DNA from: Acidobacteriota bacterium
GTDB lineage: Bacteria; Acidobacteriota; B3-B38; Guanabaribacteriales; JAGGZT01
Direction of reading: 5' to 3'
NCBI GenBank assembly: GCA_021161905.1
Contig: JAGGZT010000039.1
Coordinates: forward strand, 1 to 64,000
DNA: 64,000 nucleotides
How positions within the stretch are numbered: the first letter of the stretch is position 1; every line of letters begins with the position of its first letter. Made by a program: the position numbers and the translations under genes. Below the pieces are notes generated by a model. That model ran no database searches. It saw nothing but the letters and a program-made list of their open reading frames with translations, and was not told the origin of the DNA. Below are positions 1 through 8,077 of the stretch, one piece after another.

Positions 1-2
1 AT

Positions 3-32
3 ATTATATCTCTTGTTTTTAAACTATGTCAA
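3..32 (-). promoter_or_regulatory. Sigma-70-type promoter reading out of the left edge
   Basis: On the minus strand there is TTGACA, an 18-bp spacer and a perfect TATAAT. It lies immediately downstream of the truncated CDF gene and points left, so it should drive a gene lying beyond position 1. Seen directly; activity is inferred. Confidence 0.6.
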
Positions 33-47
33 GAAAAAAATTAAAAA

Positions 48-305
48 TCACATAACTTGATTGGAGAAAACTTTAAACTTCCTGTGTCCATAGGGATGGG
101 TGCTATCAGGAGGCTTAGCTGCCAAGGTCACCCCGATGAGCCCGATCACATTGGAAGAGGCATCGAGTAGAGAATGAAAACCATCAGCAGCCACACTCAA
201 GATGTCGTTCCTGAACCCGTAGATGAGCTTAGCCAGAGAAACACCCAGGTTGAGAAGGAAGACCAGAATAAGTAATCTTTTTATCTCGGCTAACCTCTTA
301 TCCAC
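48..305 (-). pseudogene. Truncated cation diffusion facilitator (CDF) transporter, N-terminal fragment
   Basis: The 85-residue product has the N-terminal two membrane segments of CDF efflux proteins, with the family motif DGFHSLLDASSN (first metal-site region) and the conserved HPYGHRKF loop that normally leads into TM3. After that loop only seven more residues follow before the stop, whereas the family is about 290-400 residues, so TM3-TM6 and the cytoplasmic domain are missing. The start is GTG at 305 with a GGAGGAG ribosome site just upstream. A possible weak promoter (TTGAAG-N17-TAAACT, minus strand, 323-351) lies upstream. A new promoter starts directly after the stop, so the 3' part was lost by deletion rather than by a simple frameshift: no CDF sequence is visible downstream. 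Almost certainly non-functional as a transporter. Confidence 0.75.
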
Positions 306-362
306 ACCTGCTCCTCCACGACAGTTTATCTCATCGCTTCCTAAACTTCAAACCCACCCCAA

Positions 363-391
363 TTGCGGGGGAGGTTTCTCTCTGATATCAT
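363..391 (+). promoter_or_regulatory. Putative extended -10 promoter for plsC
   Basis: TTGCGG, 17-bp spacer, TATCAT preceded by TGA (an extended -10). The predicted transcript start falls around 397-399, at or beside the ATG at 400, which has no Shine-Dalgarno sequence. A GC-rich imperfect hairpin (about 351-376) overlaps the -35 region. Confidence 0.4.
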
Positions 392-399
392 ATTAAGCT

Positions 400-1110
400 A
401 TGATTTGTTCAATCATCAAGTGGGCTATTGGGATAACTCTTACTGTAATAGGAGCTATCATCTTCTTCATTACCTATCCTTTCACCAGAAAAAGCATCTT
501 TCCCCATAAGGTGGCTAAACTATGGGCACGCTCCCTCATCCTCGTAAGCGGAAGCAGAGTAACCCTCGAGGGGAAAGAAAACCTAAAAGGCATCACTGGT
601 CCCCGGGTAGTATTCGCAAACCACCAGAGCTTCTTCGATATCTATATCCTGATAGCCTATCTTCCGGGAAGGGTCATCTTCCTCTCTAAAAAATCCATCT
701 TCAAAATACCGATCCTTGGATTGATAATGAAACTACTTGGTGATGTTCCGATAAACAGAACCGATGTTAAATCCGCCCTCCATAGTATGGATGAGGCGGC
801 AAAGAAGGTGAAGGACGGTTATCTCCTCGTCGTCTTCCCCGAAGGGACACGAAGCCTCGATGGACAGGTTCAGCCGTTCAAAAGTGGGGTGGCGAGAATA
901 CCCTACAAGGCGGGAGCGAAGATAATCCCTGTAGCCATCTCGGGAACGGGCGACATCCAGAAAAAGGGAAGTATGAGAGTGAAAGGGTCTAAAGTAAAGG
1001 TCTCGATACTCCCTCCTCTTCCTCCGCCGGGAAGATTAAAAAGGGAACAATTAGCCACTTTGGAAGAAATAAGGAAAAGGATCATCTCCTCGCTTCGGGG
1101 AGGGAGTTGA
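400..1110 (+). CDS. plsC: 1-acyl-sn-glycerol-3-phosphate acyltransferase
   Basis: Transfers an acyl chain to lysophosphatidic acid, giving phosphatidic acid, at the inner membrane. The 236-residue length is normal. A hydrophobic N-terminal segment (about residues 6-27) anchors the protein. The catalytic NHQSFFD motif (HX4D, His75 and Asp80) and FPEGTRS (about 146-152, phosphate binding) are intact, with the PINR block (117-120) between them. The ATG at 400 has no visible ribosome site and may be translated from an almost leaderless transcript. The gene stands alone on the plus strand and ends 14 bp before the convergent ATPase gene. The upstream partner plsY and gpsA are about 28 kb away in the same window. 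Confidence 0.93.
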   Translation: MICSIIKWAIGITLTVIGAIIFFITYPFTRKSIFPHKVAKLWARSLILVSGSRVTLEGKENLKGITGPRVVFANHQSFFDIYILIAYLPGRVIFLSKKSIFKIPILGLIMKLLGDVPINRTDVKSALHSMDEAAKKVKDGYLLVVFPEGTRSLDGQVQPFKSGVARIPYKAGAKIIPVAISGTGDIQKKGSMRVKGSKVKVSILPPLPPPGRLKREQLATLEEIRKRIISSLRGGS

Positions 1111-1124
1111 TCAACTGCTCAAGA

Positions 1125-2846
1125 TCACCGGTTAGCGATTATGGTAAGCCCGCGAAGACGGTTTATCGCCGCCGCTATCTCAAACCTCCTTGGGCGAGCA
1201 TAGATACCCAAGGGAAGAGGGTTTATCACATCAAGCCCTTTTGCCTCTATATCCCTTTCCAATAGATCAACCACCTCGCGCAGGGTCCTCCTGCCATCCA
1301 TATAGCGATTCCTGGCGTAGATGATGGCGTCCGCTATCGCCCTTGTCTGGCTTACATCTACGATCTGCTCTACCGCCGAGAGATCGATAGTTTGCCTTCC
1401 AAAGATTATGGTGTGCTTCCCCTTGACCGATAGCTTAACCTCCCTCTTCCCCCTTCTTGCGTCCAGGCTCCCGGGAAGGGGTATCCGTCCAAGGCGAGGC
1501 TTCCCAAAGTGATCCCCTCCTTCCATCTTTCGCTCCGCCTTATACTTCTCCGCTATTCGATGCGCCTCAACAGTGACATCGTGAGGAAGGTAATCCTCCA
1601 TCTTGATCACATAGTCGGCTACATCGAAGTAATCGCCTGACCCCCCCAATACGAGGACGGTAGAGACACCACAATCGCGGTAAAGTAGCTTCACCTTATC
1701 GATGAACGGGGTGATCGGCTCCTTATCCTTCGCCACCAGCTCCTGCATCCGATGGTCGCGGATCATAAAATTGGTCGCTGAGGTGTCCTCGTCTATCAAA
1801 AGAAGCTCCGCCCCTACCTCGAGCGCCTCGATGATATTCGCCGCCTGGGAGGTGCTTCCGCTGGCATCATCGGTGGAAAACGCGGTAGTATCCTTACCAA
1901 AGGGGAGGTTGTTTATGAAAGGACTGATATCCACCTTCTCCACCCTCCGTCCATCCTCCGCCCTTATCTTCACTGCTTTGGGGTTAGCGATCACCAATTC
2001 CCTTCCGTCTCCGGGAATGTGGTTATATACCCCTAATTCTATCGCCCTGAGAAGGGTTGACTTCCCATGATATCCACCGCCAACGATGAGGGTAACCCCT
2101 TTGGGGATACCCATCCCGGAGACCTTGCCTTTATTCGGCGTCTCAATGGTTACCTCGAGAGAAGCTGGAGAGCGGAACAAGACTACATTCTCCCCCCGCA
2201 TCGGCGACTCATCAACCCCGGATGCCCTGGGGAGGAGACTGTCATTGGCTAAAAAAGCAACCAGACCGAGCTCATCAAGTTTTCCCCTGATGAAATCAGC
2301 ATCCTCCACCGTCTCTATGTGGCGGTAGAGACGATCCCTATCGAGGCGGGAAAAGATCAAACTCTCCTCAATGATCCGGGGGAGCTCCCGGAAGAACATA
2401 TCCTCGGCATCCCTCGCCGCTATCGTGCGCCCTCTCGCGGGAAGCCCCATAGCAAAACGGGCTTCGATGAAAGCTGGATCAACGATGATCGATGTCCGCT
2501 CAAGCACCTCCTGGCCTGGAGCATCGATCTCGATTAAACCGCTATTTCCTGAACCACGGATGCCCTTGCTATATCTCTTGATGTTCCCACGAAAGATACG
2601 GGTGAGAAAGTCGGAAAGTCCCACCTTACGGCTTTTACTACGATAGGTATCAGGGGGGAAACCCGCTACTTCGGCGGGAACCCGAACCCGAATCCGGGAA
2701 GGGGTGGCGAATGGGTCTCCCTGGGCATGATCGATGAAGAGGCGATATCTGCCAAAGGAGTAAACCCCTTCGATATCCTTGTAAGCCTTATATCCCCTTC
2801 TATCTATCCTCCTTAAGATCCGGGTGAGGTCTTGCTCAGTGCGCAT
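1125..2846 (-). CDS. ABC-class P-loop ATPase (PF09818-like)
   Basis: A 573-residue soluble protein of the conserved 'predicted ATPase of the ABC class' family (COG3044/PF09818). The Walker A motif GGGYHGKST is near residues 254-262, and a Walker B-like LLLIDEDTSATNFMIRD follows near 355, with the family-typical DEDTSATNFM signature. An N-terminal domain of about 230 residues precedes the nucleotide-binding core, and a C-terminal domain containing IIFGRQTIDLSAVEQIVD follows. The family's role is not established; a nucleic-acid link has been suggested for relatives, but nothing in this sequence proves it. The start overlaps the end of the flavodoxin-like gene by 34 bp, so the two are translationally coupled and share the promoter upstream of 3421. 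Confidence 0.85.
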   Translation of the reverse strand: MRTEQDLTRILRRIDRRGYKAYKDIEGVYSFGRYRLFIDHAQGDPFATPSRIRVRVPAEVAGFPPDTYRSKSRKVGLSDFLTRIFRGNIKRYSKGIRGSGNSGLIEIDAPGQEVLERTSIIVDPAFIEARFAMGLPARGRTIAARDAEDMFFRELPRIIEESLIFSRLDRDRLYRHIETVEDADFIRGKLDELGLVAFLANDSLLPRASGVDESPMRGENVVLFRSPASLEVTIETPNKGKVSGMGIPKGVTLIVGGGYHGKSTLLRAIELGVYNHIPGDGRELVIANPKAVKIRAEDGRRVEKVDISPFINNLPFGKDTTAFSTDDASGSTSQAANIIEALEVGAELLLIDEDTSATNFMIRDHRMQELVAKDKEPITPFIDKVKLLYRDCGVSTVLVLGGSGDYFDVADYVIKMEDYLPHDVTVEAHRIAEKYKAERKMEGGDHFGKPRLGRIPLPGSLDARRGKREVKLSVKGKHTIIFGRQTIDLSAVEQIVDVSQTRAIADAIIYARNRYMDGRRTLREVVDLLERDIEAKGLDVINPLPLGIYARPRRFEIAAAINRLRGLTIIANR

Positions 2847-3418
2847 CTTTCTCTCTCTGACACCGCCTTCAAAAGCTTTCTTCCGAAATCCAAACAGAGC
2901 GATTTATCCATTTTATCGTAATCCTCAAAGGGCTTTCCCCGACGAGCGTAGTATTCCTTCAGGGCACGATAATCCTCTTTGGTCAGGAGTTTCTTTATCA
3001 TCCTCTCGGGAAAGGCACGGCTAAGCTTGGGCGAGGCGGAGGACTTTTTAATCAGGGTGTCAATATAACGCCTGGTATAGGGACCACTTGCTCCACAGAC
3101 GACAAATACCGCCACCACCCTTGGAGCTATTTCCTTTCCCCTTTTTTTGAGAAAGAGGTTCAGATCCTTCTGGATATCTCCGTAATAAATCCCTGAGCCA
3201 AGAACAACATACCTATAAGAAGAAAAATCTCGTTCTAAGGCATCTTTGGCATCGATTATATCTACGGGCACTCCTATCCCTTCGGCGATCCACTCCGCGG
3301 TGAGTTTGGTCGAGCCGTAGCGGGAACCGTAGATTATTGCCCAATCGGATGCGTAAACTCCGTTTAGAAGAAAAAGGGAAACAATCGATAAAAAAAGGAA
3401 ACCTTTCCACCTTCTCAT
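2813..3418 (-). CDS. Exported flavodoxin-like protein (HemG/flavodoxin family)
   Basis: The 201-residue product begins with a basic n-region and hydrophobic stretch (WKGFLFLSIVSLFLLNGVYA) that looks like a Sec signal peptide or anchor. The flavodoxin fold follows: the FMN phosphate loop YGSRYGSTKLTAEWIAEG, then VVLGSGIYYGDIQKDL and VVAVFVVCGASGP. This pattern resembles the flavodoxin-domain/menaquinone-dependent protoporphyrinogen oxidase (HemG) group, but the signal peptide argues for a location outside the cytoplasm or on the membrane. Two tandem ATG codons occur; the second (3418) is better spaced from AGGAGG. First gene of a two-gene operon with the ABC-class ATPase. No heme genes are nearby, so a HemG role is unsupported. 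Confidence 0.7.
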   Translation of the reverse strand: MRRWKGFLFLSIVSLFLLNGVYASDWAIIYGSRYGSTKLTAEWIAEGIGVPVDIIDAKDALERDFSSYRYVVLGSGIYYGDIQKDLNLFLKKRGKEIAPRVVAVFVVCGASGPYTRRYIDTLIKKSSASPKLSRAFPERMIKKLLTKEDYRALKEYYARRGKPFEDYDKMDKSLCLDFGRKLLKAVSERERCALSKTSPGS

Positions 3419-3444
3419 CATAACCTCCTCAGGGAAACTATTTT

Positions 3445-3473
3445 TCTATAACAAACAAGAAAATCAGTGTCAA
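3445..3473 (-). promoter_or_regulatory. Sigma-70 promoter for the flavodoxin-ATPase operon
   Basis: On the minus strand: TTGACA, 17-bp spacer, TATAGA with an upstream TGT (extended -10). It lies 27 bp upstream of the start codon. Confidence 0.65.
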
Positions 3474-3497
3474 GAATCTCTCCGAGGGGACTATTCC

Positions 3498-4607
3498 TTA
3501 CGGTGCCGGTTTTTTCTTCCGCCTCTTTCTAATGTCAGGGAGCCCCTTTTCTTTTAAGATATCAATAAAGGCAGAAGCCAGGCTGGGATCAAATTGAGTA
3601 CCGGAGCACCTTTCGAGCTCCGCTATCACCTCGTCGATGCTCCGTGCCTTGCGGTAAGCACGGTCGGAGGTCATCGCTTCCACCGTGTCCGCCACCGCCA
3701 AGATGCGTGCCCCCAACGGTATATCATTTCCCGAAAGACCATCAGGATATCCCGTGCCATCATATCTCTCATGATGATGAAGGATGATGGGACGAACATC
3801 CTTGAAAAACTCTATCGGCTCGATTATCTTCACGCTCATCTCCGGATGTTTCTTCATTATCTCATACTCCTCAGGGGTGAGCTTTGCCGGCTTTACAAGG
3901 ATGGAGCTATCGATAGCTACCTTACCGATATCATGAAGGATGCCCGCTATCCTCAATTGTTCCTGCTCCCTCGGCGAAAGTCCTATCTTCTTCGCCAGCT
4001 CTACCGCAAAGACAGAGACCCGTTCAGAATGACCTCTGGTATAAGGGTCCTTGAGCTCGATCGCCTCAGCAAGGGCAAGCATCGTCTGGAAGTAATTACG
4101 ATTCAGCTTGTCGAGCGCCTCACGGAGCGCTCTTGTCCGCTCAGCGACTTTTTGCTCAAGTTCTCTGGTAAGCTTCATCAATTCCAAATTCTGCTTTTTG
4201 GTGAGCTCGGTAAGCCTCTTATTCTCCTTTACCATTTCGTAATAGGAAAGACCCAATCTCACTGTTGCTCGAAGGTCCCCATCGTTCCAAGGCTTGGTGA
4301 TGAACTTGTATATCTCCCCTTTATTCACCGCCTCTTCCGCAACCCCGATATCGGGATCACCGGTCAGCATCATTCTAACAACATCGGGATAACGCTCACG
4401 GACCATCTTCAAAAAATCAGCTCCCTTCATTCCCGGCATTCGATGGTCAGAGAGAACCAAAGCCACCTCATCGCGCGAAAGAAGATCCAATCCCTCTTCG
4501 GCAGAAGTCGCTTCAACAATCTCGATATCCTCCTTCCTCAGCGTCCGCCTTAAGGCGCTGAGAACACCTTTTTCATCATCCACAATGAGTACCTTGGGTT
4601 TATCCAC
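3498..4607 (-). CDS. Response regulator with HD-GYP phosphodiesterase domain
   Basis: The 369-residue protein has a receiver domain (about 5-120) with the acidic pair Asp10/Asp11 and phospho-acceptor Asp54 in VLSDHRMPGM. A coiled-coil linker (about 125-170) follows, then an HD-GYP domain with HSERV, ILHDIGK, HHHERYDGTGYPDGL and ADTVEAMTSDRAYR. HD-GYP proteins hydrolyse cyclic di-GMP; all signature residues seen here are present, so activity is likely. The basic tail (KRRKKKPAP) is unusual but short. Its start overlaps the upstream histidine kinase by 8 bp, making that kinase the probable partner. The output is a change in c-di-GMP level rather than direct DNA binding, since no DNA-binding domain is present. 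Confidence 0.92.
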   Translation of the reverse strand: MDKPKVLIVDDEKGVLSALRRTLRKEDIEIVEATSAEEGLDLLSRDEVALVLSDHRMPGMKGADFLKMVRERYPDVVRMMLTGDPDIGVAEEAVNKGEIYKFITKPWNDGDLRATVRLGLSYYEMVKENKRLTELTKKQNLELMKLTRELEQKVAERTRALREALDKLNRNYFQTMLALAEAIELKDPYTRGHSERVSVFAVELAKKIGLSPREQEQLRIAGILHDIGKVAIDSSILVKPAKLTPEEYEIMKKHPEMSVKIIEPIEFFKDVRPIILHHHERYDGTGYPDGLSGNDIPLGARILAVADTVEAMTSDRAYRKARSIDEVIAELERCSGTQFDPSLASAFIDILKEKGLPDIRKRRKKKPAP

Positions 4608-7600
4608 CTTTCTTACCTCTCTTAATGGGAAGATATATAGTGAAGGTAGTCCCCTTACCTACCTCACTCTCTACCTCTATCCTCCCTTTATGGTGTTCCA
4701 CAATGCGATAAGCGATGCTCAAACCAAGGCCGGTGCCAATCTTACCTTTTTTGGTGGTAAAGAAGGGCTCGAAGATCCGGGGAATATGTTCGCGCGGTAT
4801 CCCTTTCCCCGTGTCCTTGACTTTCACTATTATCTCCTCCCCCTCTTTTCTGGTAATAATCGTTATAACACCTTTCTTTTCAATAGCTTGAGCTGAATTC
4901 ACCAGGAGGTTCATAAACACCTGGGATAACTCCCTTGGGTAACCTTTTATTTGAGGAAGCTCTCCATAATCCTTCACCACCTTTGCCTTATGTTCAATCT
5001 GATGCCAAACGAATTTTAAAGCAATGTCGATACATTCGTTGACAGAAAACATCTGAGGAGATTCCCTGGTCGGGGCGGCAAAGTTCCTCAATTCCCGCAC
5101 TACTTGACTGATGCGAGAAAGACCCTCTTTCGATTCGGAGACTACTTTGGGGAGGTCTTCCACGATAAAAGATATGTTCTTCTTTTTGAAGGAACGAACG
5201 AGCTCGGAAGAAAGAAGGAGAACCTTTTCCTTCTTATCAAGGTTATCCCGAAGTTCCTTTATTTTCGAGAAAAGCTCCCCAAGTTCGGAGACATATTCCT
5301 CTAAGCTATTGAAATTGCTCAAGACGAAACTTAAAGGGTTATTTATCTCATGGACGAGGCTGGCGGAAAGCTCCCCCAGCGACGCCATTTTCTCCGCCTG
5401 CTTTAATCTCTCCTCGAGCCTCTTTCTCTCAGTTATATCGATAAGAGAGGCAAGGAGCCTTTTTGTCCCCGGGATAAAACTACCATAAGCTCTCACTTCT
5501 CTTACCTCACCACTCGGGCGAACTACCCTTAATTCGATCTCCGGGGAAACCTTCTCCCCTCTCAACCTTGCCTTAAATCTCTTTCTCAACCTCTCTCTCT
5601 CTTCTGGAGGATGGATGTCGTAGAACTTCAATTTCCCTTCAATATCTTCCTTTCTCCTTCCACTAAGCTCCTCAAACCTCTTATTAACTAAATAATAGGT
5701 CCCGTCTGGTTCAATTACCGAGACCGCGGTACCGGAATACTCGAATAGGGTACGATACCGTTCCTCCGACTCCCGTAGTTTCTCCTCGAGCATCTTCTTC
5801 TCGGTGATATCCTTACTAATACCTGCTACTCCCACTATCTTCCCCTTGTGATCCCTAATCGGAGAAGAGGTCAGGATGACATTCCTTATTTTCCCAGATT
5901 TAGTAATCCTCTCTGTCTCAATATTTTTCAAAGGCTCTCCTGAGATTACCTTCTTGAACAGCTGGATTGCTCTCTCTAACTTCTCTTTGGGAAGCAATAT
6001 AGAAAAATGCTTACCCACCAGTTCTCCTCTACCATATTCATAAAGCTCCTCTGCTGCTGGATTTACATATTGGATAATCCCCTCGGTATCGGTTATCACT
6101 ACCGCCTCTGGAGTATTATCAAGCAGGCTGGTTAATCGCTCGTTTACCTCCCTTAGCTTTCGCTCAAGCTCCTCCTGTTCAGTAACATCCTCGCCAATAG
6201 AGAGAATCATCCTCTGCCTTCCCCCCTCATCCTTTATTACCGCGTTATGCCAAGAGATTAACCGTTCCTCTCCTTTCCTGGTTACAATCGGGTTCTTGAA
6301 TGTCGGGGGAAGAGCCACCAACTTAAGCCAGGAGAACACCTCGTAAACCCGGGTTCGCCATCGTTCAGGGAGAAAGATATCGAACCACTTCTTACCAATA
6401 ACCTCATCTCGATTGTACCCGGTTAACTCCTCACACTTCCGATTGAAGAGGACAATCTTTCCCTCAAGATCGAGCCCAACAATCAGAGCATTGGCTGTCT
6501 CAATGAGCCGTTCATTAAATGTCTTCTCTCTCTTCAGCTCAGCAAGGAGCTTCTCCCTTTCCGTTACATCACGGGCAATCCCCTGACTACCAATTATCTT
6601 CCCCTCCACCACCAGAGGGGAAGCGCTTATCTCAAGTGTCCTTACCTCTCCGTCCTTTCTTATTATCCTGATTGAATAGGTATGTTTTTCCCCACTGATG
6701 GTCTTCTTGAATTCGGAACGGGCTTTCTCTCTATCTTCTGGAAAAACCAACGGCAGGAACGGTTTTCCAATCATCTCCTCGCGACGATAACCGGAGATCT
6801 CCTCCGCCGCCTTATTGCCGTCGATAAACCTCCCGTCCCTATCCATCAGGTAAACCAAATCCTTAGCGTTCTCAAAGAGAGAGCGATAACGCATCTCCGA
6901 TTCCCTTAAGACGGAAAGCAGTTTTTCCCTCTCAGTCACATCACGGATCGAACCCTGTATCGCCAATCGCCCCTGATACATCACCGGCACTGAGGAAAGT
7001 TCAGCGATGAACTTACTTCCATCCTTCCGCTTCGCCCAAAAAGTGTACCTCGGCAGAACTCGCTCCCCTCGTTGTTTCCTCGTTGCTACCTCCTCCACCT
7101 TCCTAAGACTCTCCTCTGCTACCAGTTCTCGGTAATCACGACCTATAGCCTCGGAAGGCGAGGAAAAGCCGAAGATGCGACAGAACTCCTCATTCACATA
7201 GAGAAATCGATTATCTTGAATGATGTAGATACCATCCAGGGAGTGTTCTACCAAGTTGCGATATCTTTCCTCAGAGAGGAGAAATTCCTTGGTGCGCTCC
7301 TCCACCTTTTTTTCAACTTCAGCAAGATACTCAGCCATTTCCTTCTCCTGACGCAAACTATCGATCACCAACGCCAAATAAACAGCGATGGACTTGAAAA
7401 GGACCCTTCTCCTCGAAGTAACCTTGTAGCCACGGGAAAGACCAAAGAATAAAGCCCCCAAATTCTTATGGAAGGTGCTGAGAGGAGTAACCAGTAAGGA
7501 AGTTATCCCAACAGAGGATAAGAATTCACCACAAGAAGGAGGAAGTTCAGCAACCTGCAATCTTTTAAGTTCGCCTTCTTTAAAAAAGGCGCCTTCTATT

Positions 7601-7863
7601 TTTAACCATTTCTCGACAAAGGAAAGTAGTGAGGAAACTAACTCTACGCTTACTCCCTTTTTCTGAAGGGAAACATAAAATTTTACTTCTTCCCCCTCTG
7701 GGGGAAGAAGCGATAAGCAACATAGTGAAAATCCAAATACCTTCGAAATAAACTCAGCTGCTAACCTCCCTACCTCTTCCTCAGAGGATAAACTGGATAA
7801 CTGCCTCTCAAAAATTAAAAACTGGGTAAAAAACTCCTCGAAATCCTTCCCCCTCAATCCCAT
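4600..7863 (-). CDS. Multi-PAS sensor histidine kinase
   Basis: A 1087-residue, apparently cytoplasmic kinase with no membrane segment. Order: a GAF-like N-terminal region (about 1-170), a coiled coil, five PAS/PAC repeats (about 200-820; each ends in a DVTEREKL-like or DITERKRL-like PAC tail), a HisKA dimerisation domain with phospho-acceptor His838 in LVHEINNPL, and a HATPase domain with the N box NLLVNSAQA, DTGKGIP, the FEPFFTTK F box and GTGLGLS. All catalytic boxes look intact. The ribosome site AAGGAG is directly before the ATG. The gene overlaps the HD-GYP regulator by 8 bp, so the pair forms a two-component system that feeds into c-di-GMP signalling. The signal is unknown; several PAS domains could bind small ligands or cofactors. 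Confidence 0.93.
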   Translation of the reverse strand: MGLRGKDFEEFFTQFLIFERQLSSLSSEEEVGRLAAEFISKVFGFSLCCLSLLPPEGEEVKFYVSLQKKGVSVELVSSLLSFVEKWLKIEGAFFKEGELKRLQVAELPPSCGEFLSSVGITSLLVTPLSTFHKNLGALFFGLSRGYKVTSRRRVLFKSIAVYLALVIDSLRQEKEMAEYLAEVEKKVEERTKEFLLSEERYRNLVEHSLDGIYIIQDNRFLYVNEEFCRIFGFSSPSEAIGRDYRELVAEESLRKVEEVATRKQRGERVLPRYTFWAKRKDGSKFIAELSSVPVMYQGRLAIQGSIRDVTEREKLLSVLRESEMRYRSLFENAKDLVYLMDRDGRFIDGNKAAEEISGYRREEMIGKPFLPLVFPEDREKARSEFKKTISGEKHTYSIRIIRKDGEVRTLEISASPLVVEGKIIGSQGIARDVTEREKLLAELKREKTFNERLIETANALIVGLDLEGKIVLFNRKCEELTGYNRDEVIGKKWFDIFLPERWRTRVYEVFSWLKLVALPPTFKNPIVTRKGEERLISWHNAVIKDEGGRQRMILSIGEDVTEQEELERKLREVNERLTSLLDNTPEAVVITDTEGIIQYVNPAAEELYEYGRGELVGKHFSILLPKEKLERAIQLFKKVISGEPLKNIETERITKSGKIRNVILTSSPIRDHKGKIVGVAGISKDITEKKMLEEKLRESEERYRTLFEYSGTAVSVIEPDGTYYLVNKRFEELSGRRKEDIEGKLKFYDIHPPEERERLRKRFKARLRGEKVSPEIELRVVRPSGEVREVRAYGSFIPGTKRLLASLIDITERKRLEERLKQAEKMASLGELSASLVHEINNPLSFVLSNFNSLEEYVSELGELFSKIKELRDNLDKKEKVLLLSSELVRSFKKKNISFIVEDLPKVVSESKEGLSRISQVVRELRNFAAPTRESPQMFSVNECIDIALKFVWHQIEHKAKVVKDYGELPQIKGYPRELSQVFMNLLVNSAQAIEKKGVITIITRKEGEEIIVKVKDTGKGIPREHIPRIFEPFFTTKKGKIGTGLGLSIAYRIVEHHKGRIEVESEVGKGTTFTIYLPIKRGKKGG

Positions 7864-7990
7864 CTCCTTAAAAACATCCCTTTGGCCTCAGCCTATGAGG
7901 AAAAGCTGATACCTCCCTCAAAAAACAAGGCTTGCCGAGATTCAGCTGGGGTTTCCATCCATCTCTCAATTCTCCATATAATTTTTATTA

Positions 7991-8019
7991 AGTATACAAT
8001 AGATGGCGTTTTTTTTCAA
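7991..8019 (-). promoter_or_regulatory. Sigma-70 promoter for the PAS kinase/HD-GYP operon
   Basis: On the minus strand: TTGAAA, 17-bp spacer, TATACT. It predicts a leader of about 120 nt (7864-7985) before the kinase ATG. The 214-bp gap 7864-8077 holds this promoter, the leader and the hairpin at 8024-8049; I see no gene in it. Confidence 0.65.
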
Positions 8020-8023
8020 TAAG

Positions 8024-8049
8024 AAAGCCGTCTTTAATAAGGCGGCTTT
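8024..8049 (-). terminator. Hairpin terminator downstream of the VIT/vWA gene
   Basis: An 11-bp stem (AAAGCCGTCTT with AAGGCGGCTTT, one G-T pair) and a TAAT loop lie 29 bp after the stop of the VIT/vWA gene. The tract after the stem on the minus strand (CTTATT) is only moderately T-rich. Confidence 0.5.
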
Positions 8050-8077
8050 ATTTACCTTTTCCTTCCACCTAATGGAC

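Noticed and set aside
1321-2646. Several plus-strand open frames opposite the ABC-class ATPase gene
   Set aside because: They are antisense shadows without ribosome sites or recognisable motifs, while the minus-strand frame has a complete conserved ATPase.
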